42,458 nucleotides of DNA from a bacterium (GCA_030648955.1 JAUSHB010000016.1:1-42458), one strand, 5' to 3'. Counted from the first letter of the stretch, positions 24,674 through 32,227 are shown. Numbers and translations are program-made. Notes: generated by a model not told the origin, from the letters alone.

Positions 24674-25063
24674 CTATCTTTTCCTCTTATAAAAACCGCC
24701 CAACCCCTTTATAAGATTCTTCACTGTGGCACCTCCTCTGCGCAATAAGGTACGTTGTTTATTTTTAGAAGAATTAATCTCTCGCGCAATCTCGTCTTTC
24801 ATATCATCGAGTGCGGCATACAGCGTGCTTTGTTCCGAAACAGCACGAAGAACTTTTCCGTCAATATGCAAATTGATTTCAGCCAGAAATATATCGTTCC
24901 CTGAATGATGGTGGCGCGTGGTCTTCCCTACTTCGATATTTGCCCTTACTGTTGTGGGATCGGTCGCTACGATAAATTTTTCGAGACTCCCCACCTTCTC
25001 ATCTATATACTGAGATATTGCAGGAGTGAGAACTATGTTTGTCGCCTTAACACTGATGTTCAT
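24674..25063 (-). CDS. Short ribosome hibernation / interface factor (HPF/RaiA family)
   Basis: This family binds the small subunit at the decoding centre in stationary phase and blocks translation. The 129-residue protein begins MNISVKATNIVLTPAISQYI and continues with the beta-alpha-beta fold (ANIEVGKTTRHHHSGNDIF, INLHIDGKVLRAVSEQSTLYAAL, DMKDEIAREINSSKNK). It lacks the C-terminal dimerisation domain of long HPF. Its basic tail (KKQRTLLRRGG...FYKRKR) is longer than in E. coli HPF (95). An AGG three bases before the ATG serves as a weak ribosome site. Confidence 0.9.
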   Translation of the reverse strand: MNISVKATNIVLTPAISQYIDEKVGSLEKFIVATDPTTVRANIEVGKTTRHHHSGNDIFLAEINLHIDGKVLRAVSEQSTLYAALDDMKDEIAREINSSKNKQRTLLRRGGATVKNLIKGLGGFYKRKR

Positions 25064-25293
25064 CCTGTAGTGAAATTTCAGGTCGTCTGCTTAAAAGCTA
25101 GACTTCCCTAAAAAGTTAATTATTTTTTTGATAAATATTTATTATTCTACCACACAGAAAGATTGTTTGATATAAAAAGCAACCTGAAATTCTACTACGG
25201 GATTCATTTTGTAAAAGGTTAGCGATTAATTACTCCAATTATACCAAACAAGCATCCATCGGACAAACTTGAGCCTAAACGCAACGAGTATAC

Positions 25294-25518
25294 TTATTCA
25301 ATGGATACATTCAAAATCTTACTTCCTGAATGATGCCCGCTTATGATGCGAACTTTTCCTGTCGATATATTAAAATGATTCGCAATAAGAGTAATAACGC
25401 GCTTGTTCGCGCGATTTTGCTCTGCCGGTTCTTTTACAGAAAGAGTGAAGTGGTCAGATGAGTTTTTTTCGAATGTCTCCCGTTTTGCGTCTGGAGTGAC
25501 ACGGACTTTGATGTACAT
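25294..25518 (-). CDS. DUF167 (YggU) family protein
   Basis: From the ATG at 25518 the protein has 74 residues starting MYIKVRVTPDAKRETFEK; a TTG three codons upstream is less likely. The small alpha/beta fold is recognisable from VKVRVTPDAK-like strand 1, the helix NRANKRVITLIANHFNI, and the end GKVRIISGHHSGSKIL, typical of DUF167. The molecular function is not established. It lies upstream of the 3' end of the hibernation-factor region and just downstream of pyruvate kinase on the same strand. Confidence 0.88.
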   Translation of the reverse strand: MYIKVRVTPDAKRETFEKNSSDHFTLSVKEPAEQNRANKRVITLIANHFNISTGKVRIISGHHSGSKILNVSIE

Positions 25519-25597
25519 GGCATTCAATTTCTAATTTTCAAATTGCTTCATTGTGAATTAATTAAGGATTGCGAATTGGAGATTAAAAATTAATTTT

Positions 25598-27019
25598 CTA
25601 AACTACATGTACGAGAAGCATATTCGTCGCACCGGAACGACCGAATGGAACGCCTGCCGCAATGACCACTTTGTCCCCGCGTTTTGCAATACCGCGTTTT
25701 TTTACAAATGCACTCACGATACTCATTACTTCTCCCACATATCGAAACCCATGAATCGCAACCGGCAGTACGCCGAATGAAAGCGTAACTTTTGCAAGTG
25801 TTCGACGATTTGGTGTCATGACAATGATTGGCTGGGAGGGTTTGAAACGCGAGATCATGCGAGAAGTGAAACCAGATTCGGTGAGCGCGATGATCGCCTT
25901 GGCATCAACTTCGTCGGCGACGTGCACTACCGAATAACTTACCGCATCAACGATTCCCTTGATTCCTCGTCCTTCCTCAAGATGTTTTTTGTGGCTTATT
26001 GTTTCCGTACGGCGAGCCACTTGTGACATCACAGTCACCGCATGAACGGGGTATTCGCCGAGTGTTGTTTCTTCCGAAAGCATCACCGCATCGGTACCGT
26101 CAAGAATTGAATTAGCGACATCGGAAACTTCCGCGCGCGTAGGGACTGGAGATTTAATCATAGATTCAAGCATTTGCGTTGCGGTAATAACTGGCTTGCC
26201 CACGGTGTTACATTTATGGATAATCATTTTTTGAAGAAGCGGAACATCGTGCGCCGGAACTTCGATTGCCAAGTCGCCACGCGCGACCATGATACCATCC
26301 GCGGCTTCAATAATACTATCAATGTTTTCAATTGCCTCTTCGGTTTCTATTTTTGCGATGATGTGCGCGTCAGATTTATGCTTTATAAGAAGTGCTCGTA
26401 ATGCGTGTACGTCGTTTGCCTTACGCACAAATGAAAGCGCCACAAAATCAACGCCATGACGTGCTCCAAAAATAAGATCTTTTTTGTCTTTCTCGGTGAT
26501 CGCACTGATCTTAAGATACGCACCCGGAACATTCACTCCCCTTCGTCCTTTTGTTTCCCCTCCAACAAGCACCTTGCATCGAATAAAGTCCTTATGAGCG
26601 CTTTTGACTTCAAGTTTTTTCTTACCATCATCAAGTAAAATGATGGTTCCCCGTTTTACTTCTTTGGGGAGATTTTTGTAATTCACAAACACGCGCGTCT
26701 CGTCCCCGATGATTTTTTTTGTGGTGAGCGTGAACGTGCTTCCCTTTTTAAGCATGATGCGCTCTTTATAAAATTCCCCGATACGAATTTTTGGACCAGA
26801 GAGATCTTGGAGTACTGCGATGGATCGTCCTAATTTTTGGGAAACCTTTCGCGCAAGCTCGATGCGCTTGAAATGCTCTTGGTGGTCGCCGTGGGAGAAA
26901 TTGAGTCGTACGACATCCATCCCCGCCTTCGCAAGAGCGGTCATTGATTTAAGATTTTCCGTCGCAGGACCTATGGTCGCAACAATTTTCGTTTTTTTGA
27001 ATTTAAGACTGTGTTCCAT
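25598..27019 (-). CDS. pyk: Pyruvate kinase
   Basis: Pyruvate kinase makes ATP and pyruvate from PEP and ADP, the last glycolytic step. The 473-residue protein has TKIVATIGPAT at the N terminus, MDVVRLNFSHG (about 34-44), the active-site IAKIETEEAIENIDSII and DGIMVARGDLAIEVP (about 220-255), and TATQMLESMI. A complete C-terminal regulatory domain follows (SGFTSRMISRFKPSQPIIVM). All catalytic lysine and acidic positions expected in these motifs are present. It is the only central-carbon enzyme in the window. Confidence 0.96.
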   Translation of the reverse strand: MEHSLKFKKTKIVATIGPATENLKSMTALAKAGMDVVRLNFSHGDHQEHFKRIELARKVSQKLGRSIAVLQDLSGPKIRIGEFYKERIMLKKGSTFTLTTKKIIGDETRVFVNYKNLPKEVKRGTIILLDDGKKKLEVKSAHKDFIRCKVLVGGETKGRRGVNVPGAYLKISAITEKDKKDLIFGARHGVDFVALSFVRKANDVHALRALLIKHKSDAHIIAKIETEEAIENIDSIIEAADGIMVARGDLAIEVPAHDVPLLQKMIIHKCNTVGKPVITATQMLESMIKSPVPTRAEVSDVANSILDGTDAVMLSEETTLGEYPVHAVTVMSQVARRTETISHKKHLEEGRGIKGIVDAVSYSVVHVADEVDAKAIIALTESGFTSRMISRFKPSQPIIVMTPNRRTLAKVTLSFGVLPVAIHGFRYVGEVMSIVSAFVKKRGIAKRGDKVVIAAGVPFGRSGATNMLLVHVV

Positions 27020-27091
27020 TACTTTTTATTATTCACATTGTAAAAACTTTGTTCAAAGATAAAGATATCTTATTTATTCAGGTATTGCAAT

Positions 27092-27136
27092 AAAAAAACC
27101 ACCCTGCGTTTTTTCTTGCGAAAATGCACGGGTGGT
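27092..27136 (-). terminator. Intrinsic terminator after the 27.2-kb gene
   Basis: On the minus strand ACCACCC and GGGTGGT pair around an inner partly self-complementary segment and are followed by TTTTTTT. It ends the gene at 27156 before pyk. Confidence 0.85.
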
Positions 27137-27155
27137 GAGTATGATCGATCTTACC

Positions 27156-27683
27156 TTATAGTACTTGAATTAAGAAAGCGAGCCGTGGGAATGGAGCAGA
27201 ATCTTCCGATCGGCTGATATTGTTAAAAAATATATCAACGGGAACATCTCTGCCACTCAAGTGGTATTGTGTCGGAAATATTACCACCGTGCCACGTTCT
27301 TTGACTTTCTGTGAAAGGTCGTATGCTCCCTCGCCTTGAGCATAAATGAAATATGAGCCATTTGCTGTTTTGATGTGAATGCCATAACTCCCGGCACTCA
27401 GTTTATCTATGTCCCCTATTGCAAGAATATTCTTGCCGTTAATGGGAAAATTTTGAGAATCGAGCTTTGGAAGATTGTTATCGATTTGAGTTATGATCCC
27501 TAAAACATACTTCCGTCCGGCACTTGGAGAATTTCTGTCCTCTTCGCGCTTGGCTTCTTCCCTAGCTTGAATCTTTCGAATCCAAGATTCTTCCCGCATA
27601 TTACTATAACCTGCCATCGTAACCATTGTGCTGATGATAGTCAAAACACTAAAGATGCTGATAAAAAATAATCTTTTTTTCAC
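27156..27683 (-). CDS. Unrecognised exported or membrane-anchored protein
   Basis: The GTG at 27683, six bases after GGAGG, is the best start and gives 175 residues. The N terminus MKKRLFFISIFSVLTIISTM is a signal peptide or anchor, followed by a charged linker (KIQAREEAKREEDRN) and a globular part of about 115 residues rich in beta-strand pattern (YVLGIITQIDNNLPKLD, GSYGIHIKTANGSYFIYAQG, KVKERGTVVIFPTQYHL). I do not recognise the family. It is a single-gene unit with a TTGACA-N17-TACTAT promoter and its own terminator. Confidence 0.82.
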   Translation of the reverse strand: MKKRLFFISIFSVLTIISTMVTMAGYSNMREESWIRKIQAREEAKREEDRNSPSAGRKYVLGIITQIDNNLPKLDSQNFPINGKNILAIGDIDKLSAGSYGIHIKTANGSYFIYAQGEGAYDLSQKVKERGTVVIFPTQYHLSGRDVPVDIFFNNISRSEDSAPFPRLAFLIQVL

Positions 27684-27758
27684 AACCAACCTCCATTCAG
27701 TGTTTGATCTGCCACGGGTTTCTCCTTATTTGATTTTGACAATATTTTTCTGGTACTC

Positions 27759-27787
27759 ATAGTAGGATAAGTGTAAACTTATGTCAA
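27759..27787 (-). promoter_or_regulatory. Promoter of the 27.2-kb gene
   Basis: On the minus strand TTGACA (27782-27787) and TACTAT (27759-27764) are exactly 17 bases apart, with a leader of about 70 bases before the GGAGG-GTG start. Confidence 0.75.
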
Positions 27788-27826
27788 CTATTCGTACCTT
27801 TTTTAGAACTGTTTTTTGCGTACGTT

Positions 27827-28012
27827 TTAGGCAGTTTCAAATCTTGTCTTATTTTCAGTCATCCACGTCTGCATGTCCTCTTTAGTTTTACTAGAGTCTT
27901 TCATTACATCAGCATGAGCCTCAAAATAATGAGGCTTAAGTGCTTCCATCCATGCTTCAAAGGTTTCACCTTTTGCTGTTACTTCACATAGATCGCATTT
28001 AAGAGTTTTCAT
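27827..28012 (-). CDS. Small C2H2-type protein, DUF1059-like
   Basis: This 61-residue protein starts MKTLKCDLCEVTAKGETFEA. A CxxC at residues 6-9 and HYFEAH at 28-33 form a possible small zinc site, and the order of elements resembles DUF1059 proteins. Function is unknown. Charged helices fill the C-terminal half (KDSSKTKEDMQTWMTEN). It is an isolated minus-strand gene with AT-rich flanks, and no ribosome site is obvious. Confidence 0.75.
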   Translation of the reverse strand: MKTLKCDLCEVTAKGETFEAWMEALKPHYFEAHADVMKDSSKTKEDMQTWMTENKTRFETA

Positions 28013-28317
28013 CGTGTTATATATTTATAATTGATAATAGAAAAATACAATACCAGAAAAGCTAGATTTTTAGAAACTCCAGACTAGTGAGAGCTATTAG
28101 AACATGGATTAACGCCCAGGAAAACACAATTTACATCCCAGCACCCCAATAAGACTACACCGAAGGGAAACCTACACCGGGCGGATGGAATAAGTTTGTA
28201 TATGGGGAGCTGTAATCCCATCGTTTCTGGGACGGCTCTTGTAAAAGAAGGATGCGTAATAAGTCCAATTATTCTCCCTAAATTATTAACCACGTTAGTC
28301 ATTAATAAACAAAAATC
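28013..28317. other. Gene-free spacer with a stem-loop, leader of the DUF3494 gene
   Basis: The 305 bases between two divergent genes hold no convincing gene. One clear stem-loop is present near 28196-28226: GAGC, TCCCA, loop, TGGGA, GGCTC. GC-rich patches (CACCGAAGGGAAACC, ACACCGGGCGG) stand out from the AT-rich flanks. A 72-codon minus-strand frame exists here but lacks protein character. This may be a structured 5' leader of the downstream gene. Confidence 0.4.
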
Positions 28318-30237
28318 ATGACAAAGTCTAATAAGAATTCAATAATAGCTGCGTTGGCCGTTTCCTTTATATTAGGTCTCACCGGACCGATTAGCGCATT
28401 CGCCGCAACAACGCCTTCTCTAGGAGAAGCGGTAACTTATGGTGTTCTTGGTAGTACCTACAGCAACACTACGGTAACCACAATCAATGGAGATGTCGGA
28501 TTTACCACAGGACCAGCAGTTGCCCCTTTAGGTGTGCATACGAACTACGGATCTGGTGCCCCATATGCTACGGCAGGCACAGATCAAGGTGATGCGCTAA
28601 CTAATCTCAATGGCCAAACATGTACATTCACGTTCACCCCCGGAGCAATCAATCTCTCTACTGATACGACACATGGTCCTATTGGTATATATACTCCTGG
28701 GGTGTACTGCAGCACAGGGGCGATGGACGTAGGAGGTCCGCTTGCTCTTAACGGTAGCGGAACGTACATCTTCAGACCTGTTGGTGCGCTTACATCGCCG
28801 GCCGGTGCGGTTATTACATCAACCAACGCATCAGCTTGCGACGTTTTTTGGACTCCAGCCGCCGCAATGACTCTTGGCGCAAACAACACATTCATGGGAA
28901 CTGTCATTGGCAATGCGGGTATTACCGTGGGTGCTAATACTACGTGGATAGGAAGAGCCTTATCATTTGGTGGAACAGTGACGACCGATACTGACACAAT
29001 TACCGCACCAACATGCACATCACCTTCTGTTCCCGCTACTCTTCATGTTATTAAGCAAGTGATAAATGATAATAGTGGCACCACAACTATTTCTTCCTTT
29101 AATCTACATGTAAAAATTTCTGGGACTGATGTTGCAGGGAGTCCAGCGGCTGGAACTGCGGCACCTGGAACTTCTTATTCGCTCTCTCCTGGCACGTATA
29201 TAGTAAGTGAAGATACAAATGCCTCGTATGTGTCGAGTTTCAGCGGAGATTGTGATTCGAGTGGTAGCGTGACACTTTCCGCGGGCGCCAACAAGACTTG
29301 TACGATTACTAACAACGATATTCTCCCTCCGCCACCAACTCCACTTAAAGAATGTAAACTCGAAATTCAAAAGCAAGTTGATAAATCCATCGCAAACCCA
29401 GGCGACACAGTGACCTATACAATTGCTTTCAAAAATATTGGTACCGCGAATTGCACCGGTGGCGGGGTTAGAGTGACTGATACCGCCTACGCACTACTTA
29501 CGTTTCTCGATGAATCGCACAGTGCAAATGTAGTAGCTGGATACGGCTCAAAACCACTCTACACGGAGGCGACGCGCCTCTTGATCTGGAACGCAGACAC
29601 ACTTACTCCAAATGAGTCTGGTTGGGTCAAATGGCGGGCACGTGTAAATTCTGCCGTCAGCTGCGGAAACTTCGAAATTCCGAATACGGCAAAAATTACT
29701 GCGCTCGAGCTCTCGAACTTCCAAACATTGATTTCAAGTAATACCGTGAAAACAACTGGTACAAAATATTGCCCACTATCTGCCTTAAATCTTATTCAAA
29801 ATCCGTCATTTGAAATAAATGGAGGAAACGGAAATCCCCAAAATTGGCTTCGGGGAGGTTGGGGAACAAACACACGCACTTTTACTTACCCAACAATTGG
29901 CTCCGATGGTAACAAAGCCGTAAAAGTGGCGATCACAAACTATACAAGCGGTGATGCAAAATGGTATTTCAAAGATGTGCCAATTGTTGGTGGGAAAACT
30001 TATACATTCTCTGATTCATACAAATCAAATGTGAAGAACGAGATTGGTGTATTTTATAAAACACCCTCTGGCACGCGCTATCAGTTCCTGACTACTCTCC
30101 CTGCCTCACCTGCTTGGACCAATGTTACGCGTCAGATAACAGTCCCTGCAAATGCCATAGCTCTTACGGTATTCCACACCATCTACAGCGTTGGTTACCT
30201 TGAACTCGATTCGTTCTCTCTCACACAAGTAAACTAA
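28318..30237 (+). CDS. Large secreted protein with DUF3494 ice-binding-like domain
   Basis: The 639 residues begin with a signal peptide ending near residue 29 (ALAVSFILGLTGPISAFAA). A DUF3494 ice-binding-like domain follows (about 33-235) with the family pieces VTTINGDVGFTTGP, GVYCSTGAMDVGGPL and FMGTVIGNAGITVGANTTW. A beta-sandwich of the prealbumin-like type comes next (about 243-333, ending CTITNNDI), then a DUF11-type repeat (about 347-470, CKLEIQKQVDKSIANPGDTV). The last domain is jelly-roll, like carbohydrate-binding modules (about 490-639, NLIQNPSFEINGG). No sorting signal or anchor is visible, so it is probably released or held by its C-terminal domain. DUF3494 proteins include antifreeze proteins and adhesins. 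Ice binding here is inferred only. Confidence 0.88.
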   Translation: MTKSNKNSIIAALAVSFILGLTGPISAFAATTPSLGEAVTYGVLGSTYSNTTVTTINGDVGFTTGPAVAPLGVHTNYGSGAPYATAGTDQGDALTNLNGQTCTFTFTPGAINLSTDTTHGPIGIYTPGVYCSTGAMDVGGPLALNGSGTYIFRPVGALTSPAGAVITSTNASACDVFWTPAAAMTLGANNTFMGTVIGNAGITVGANTTWIGRALSFGGTVTTDTDTITAPTCTSPSVPATLHVIKQVINDNSGTTTISSFNLHVKISGTDVAGSPAAGTAAPGTSYSLSPGTYIVSEDTNASYVSSFSGDCDSSGSVTLSAGANKTCTITNNDILPPPPTPLKECKLEIQKQVDKSIANPGDTVTYTIAFKNIGTANCTGGGVRVTDTAYALLTFLDESHSANVVAGYGSKPLYTEATRLLIWNADTLTPNESGWVKWRARVNSAVSCGNFEIPNTAKITALELSNFQTLISSNTVKTTGTKYCPLSALNLIQNPSFEINGGNGNPQNWLRGGWGTNTRTFTYPTIGSDGNKAVKVAITNYTSGDAKWYFKDVPIVGGKTYTFSDSYKSNVKNEIGVFYKTPSGTRYQFLTTLPASPAWTNVTRQITVPANAIALTVFHTIYSVGYLELDSFSLTQVN

Positions 30238-30326
30238 CTTTGAGTGAGCATTGGTTCGAATATCTGTAAAGCAGATAACAAAACAACATTTCTTTATGGA
30301 ATGTTGTTTTGTTTATGACCACTAAA

Positions 30327-30399
30327 CTCCGCGGCCAGGGCTCGAACCTGGGACATCCTCGTTAACAGCGAGGCGCTCTACCAACTGAGCTACCGCGGA
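30327..30399 (-). tRNA. tRNA-Asn (anticodon GTT), CCA not encoded
   Basis: On the minus strand TCCGCGG pairs with CCGCGGA, the D arm is GCTCAGTTGGTAGAGC, the anticodon loop CTGTTAA lies between CCTCG and CGAGG, and the T arm is CCAGG-TTCGAGC-CCTGG. The discriminator G is followed by TTTAG, so CCA must be added by enzyme, in contrast to tRNA-Glu at 137-211. A palindromic element sits in its 5' leader. Confidence 0.95.
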
Positions 30400-30410
30400 A
30401 TATTGTTTTC

Positions 30411-30481
30411 CCGCGGTATGCTCAGTACTGAGCCCTGCCTGCCCTGCCTACCGGCAGGCAGGCGGCAGGCAGGTACCGCGG
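30411..30481. repeat. CCTGCC/GGCAGG palindromic element in the tRNA-Asn leader
   Basis: The ends CCGCGGTA (30411-30418) and TACCGCGG (30474-30481) are inverted copies. Inside are the perfect palindrome CTCAGTACTGAG (30421-30432) and a G+C-rich core of CCTGCC and GGCAGG words (30434-30473). The 13-base string TACCGCGGAATAT occurs at 30391 at the tRNA 5' end and again at 30474, so the element is bracketed by a direct repeat, as if inserted there. Similar palindromes recur in CPR genomes, from memory. Confidence 0.75.
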
Positions 30482-30505
30482 AATATGTGAATATTTACAA
30501 GGGGA

Positions 30506-30534
30506 ATCATAACAAAACTTGGCATGAATTGCAA
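30506..30534 (-). promoter_or_regulatory. tRNA-Asn promoter
   Basis: On the minus strand TTGCAA (30529-30534) and TATGAT (30506-30511) are 17 bases apart and point at tRNA-Asn about 100 bases on. The surrounding 46 bases recur at 31201-31245. Confidence 0.65.
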
Positions 30535-30563
30535 AATGTTCTGCCGATTTTTATGGAGATATT

Positions 30564-30600
30564 AAGAAAAAGCGCGACACAAAGTGTCGCGCTTTTTCTT
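30564..30600. terminator. Perfect 17-base-pair terminator hairpin
   Basis: AAGAAAAAGCGCGACAC, loop AAA, then the exact reverse complement. The T-rich outer stem works on both strands. On the minus strand it would end transcription of the small gene at 30649-30792. Confidence 0.85.
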
Positions 30601-30648
30601 AACTCTTGTTTTATCATTGCTTCAATGTGTGAACGGACTATAGAGAAA

Positions 30649-30792
30649 TTATTTTTTGTCCACATGCTCCCCTGCCTTTTTTTCATGATCTCCTGCGGCA
30701 TCCTTATGGGCTCCGGCGGCTTTTTCTTCCGCCTCGCGTGCTACTTTATCTTCTTCTTCTACAGCTTGATCTTTTTGTGTTATGTTTGTCAT
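30649..30792 (-). CDS. Small highly charged protein (47 residues)
   Basis: The minus-strand ATG at 30792 opens 47 codons ending TAA at 30649. The product begins MTNITQKDQAVEEEDKVARE and is dominated by Glu, Lys, Ala and Asp, with histidines spaced along GAHKDAAGDHEKKAGEHVDK. It should form a soluble helix or be disordered. Composition is protein-like and a strong terminator follows 49 bases downstream. The sequence on the opposite strand runs across the palindromic element and terminator and is not a credible gene. No family recognised. Confidence 0.65.
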   Translation of the reverse strand: MTNITQKDQAVEEEDKVAREAEEKAAGAHKDAAGDHEKKAGEHVDKK

Positions 30793-31200
30793 AGTATTTA
30801 TTTAATTAGACTGCTTTTTGTAATAGTATACACCTTGAATAATGCCTCCGGCGGAGAAATTAACTCGGTTGTCATTGTATAAACCTAATAATCGCAATAA
30901 GCACACAGGCGCCTAATTGGTCGAAGACAGGGTTGTGTTTCCCATGCTATAGAAGACAATCAATCCCCCCAATGATTATGACTGCCCCCCCAATAACCGC
31001 CGTAGTTTTAGGTTTTAGTCATGAATTTTTTAGTGTTAATGATTAATGAAATTTACTATAGCAGACAGTAGATGAAGAACGGGTGAACAGAAATTGCTCT
31101 TGCTTGGTGACGTAAAAGAATCAACAGCTTGGAACCAGCTGTGAAGAAATCTGGTAATTGATACTCATGTGGGTTCGTTCATTGTTGTAGTAATTTAAAA
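30793..31200. other. Gene-free stretch
   Basis: No convincing gene is present. A short minus-strand frame near 30960-31015 encodes a hydrophobic stretch (TTAVIGGAVIIIGGIDCLL) but has no start codon. CAGCT-TGGAACC-AGCTG near 31128-31144 is a small hairpin. It is bounded by copies of the tRNA promoter repeat. Confidence 0.4.
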
Positions 31201-31245
31201 ATATTTACAAGGGAATCATAATAAAACTCGACACGAATTGCAAAA
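31201..31245 (-). repeat. Second copy of the tRNA-Asn promoter segment
   Basis: Forty-five bases match 30491-30536 with one gap and about four or five substitutions. The promoter core is conserved: TTGCAA (31238-31243), 17 bases, TATGAT (31215-31220) on the minus strand. No tRNA or gene lies downstream within 400 bases, so it is a duplicated or orphan promoter. Confidence 0.65.
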
Positions 31246-31256
31246 GGAGAACTGAT

Positions 31257-31285
31257 TTGCTTTTTAAACATGAAAGACGTAGTAT
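31257..31285 (+). promoter_or_regulatory. Promoter of the GNAT gene
   Basis: TTGCTT (31257-31262) and TAGTAT (31280-31285) are 17 bases apart. AAGGAG and a GTG start follow. Confidence 0.65.
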
Positions 31286-31318
31286 CGTCCCAGACTGCAA
31301 CGTGTAAGGAGCACTGAG

Positions 31319-31699
31319 GTGGAAAATAAAGTTATAGAGCTTTTAAAAAATTATGGGGCTTCTGTAGAACCGGCGGATAGATCGACTGAAGATGCGTACA
31401 TCGTTAGGTTTCATTTTGAAAGAGGGGTGACGACCCTGCGTATCGTTCTCAATGATTACAGCGGTGCTGATTTGGTAATAACAAATATGACAACATTACC
31501 AGAGAGTCATAGGAGGCATGGGTTTGGAAGCAAGGCTCTTGAAACTATCTTACTATGGGCACGGTCCAATGATTTAAAAAGTGTTCGCGCTGTGCAAATC
31601 CTAAAACAAAGTGAGTATTTTTGGATTAAAAACGGGTTTGCACGATGCGAAGAACCAAATCCGTGCAATGACTTTATCTATCAAGAACCCGTGAATTAA
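31319..31699 (+). CDS. GNAT-family N-acetyltransferase
   Basis: The start is a GTG at 31319 with AAGGAG a few bases upstream. The 126-residue protein shows the GNAT core: a beta strand (LVITNMTTLPESHRRHG), the acetyl-CoA pyrophosphate loop RRHGFGSKAL (about 65-75), the following helix ETILLWARSNDLKSV, and the late motif SEYFWIKNGFARCEE. It is small but complete. The acceptor substrate cannot be told. It is a single-gene unit between terminators. Confidence 0.85.
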   Translation: MENKVIELLKNYGASVEPADRSTEDAYIVRFHFERGVTTLRIVLNDYSGADLVITNMTTLPESHRRHGFGSKALETILLWARSNDLKSVRAVQILKQSEYFWIKNGFARCEEPNPCNDFIYQEPVN

Positions 31700-31711
31700 C
31701 CCCGGGCTCGA

Positions 31712-31751
31712 CCGCCAGACAGAAACCCGCTTCTGTCTGGTGGTTTCTTTT
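31712..31751 (+). terminator. Intrinsic terminator after the GNAT gene
   Basis: CCGCCAGACAGAA pairs with TTCTGTCTGGTGG with one G-T pair, followed by TTTCTTTTT. It is a member of the CCGCC-CAGAAA terminator family. Confidence 0.88.
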
Positions 31752-31796
31752 TGCACACACATAGAATTAAAACATACCCACAAAACAATTGGTAAA

Positions 31797-31825
31797 CAAA
31801 ACCCCCGCCTTAGGCGGGGGTTTTG
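31797..31825 (-). terminator. Intrinsic terminator after the SWIB gene
   Basis: AAAACCCCCGCC-TTA-GGCGGGGGTTTT is a perfect hairpin 29 bases beyond the SWIB stop. It is active in both directions in principle, since the GNAT gene converges on it. Confidence 0.9.
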
Positions 31826-31853
31826 TGGAAATGATTCTCAGATACACGAAAAA

Positions 31854-32111
31854 TTATTTCATATGAGCAGAAACAAGCTTTGTCATTTCAAACATCGTAA
31901 CTTCGCCCTTACCACCGAATACGGCTTTCAATTTTTCATCAGCCAAAATATTTCTTTTGTTCTTTGGATTCTGAAGATCCAACTTCTTGATATACACCCA
32001 GATTTTCTTAACAACATCAGAACGCGGCATGGGTCCTTTACCAACAACAGCCTCAAGTTCAGGAGACAAGGTGAGTGGCTTTAAGAACGCTGGATTTGCT
32101 TTTCTAACCAT
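31854..32111 (-). CDS. Stand-alone SWIB/MDM2-domain protein
   Basis: The 85-residue protein is a single SWIB domain. KPLTLSPELEAVVGKGPMPR, then SDVVKKIWVYIKKLDLQNPK, NKRNILADEKLKAVFGGKGE and the final helix FEMTKLVSAHM follow the family order. In eukaryotes SWIB occurs in chromatin remodellers. In bacteria it is known from Chlamydia (with topoisomerase or alone) and scattered groups, where a role in DNA condensation or transcription is supposed. It stands alone with its own terminator. Confidence 0.92.
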   Translation of the reverse strand: MVRKANPAFLKPLTLSPELEAVVGKGPMPRSDVVKKIWVYIKKLDLQNPKNKRNILADEKLKAVFGGKGEVTMFEMTKLVSAHMK

Positions 32112-32227
32112 AATGAGAATTTAAACGATTTTTAATATTAAAACTCGACCATTCTATTATATACCATAGATCCCATACTGTCTTCCCGTCTATTTCTTGT
32201 GTGTATATTTGAAATAAATAGCAGGGA

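Noticed and set aside
25065-25200. Inverted repeat CCTGAAATT...ACTAC around the hibernation-factor 5' region
   Set aside because: The two 18-base arms (25065-25082 and 25183-25200) match imperfectly, lie 100 bases apart and have no further copies I could see; chance is likely.
28084-28302. Minus-strand frame of 72 codons before the DUF3494 gene
   Set aside because: No ribosome site, no domain, and it covers a likely structured leader. Kept only as a remark.
30403-30882. Plus-strand open frame of about 159 codons
   Set aside because: It runs through the CCTGCC palindrome, a perfect terminator hairpin and the antisense of the 47-residue gene, and its product is a Phe/Ile/Cys-rich artefact.
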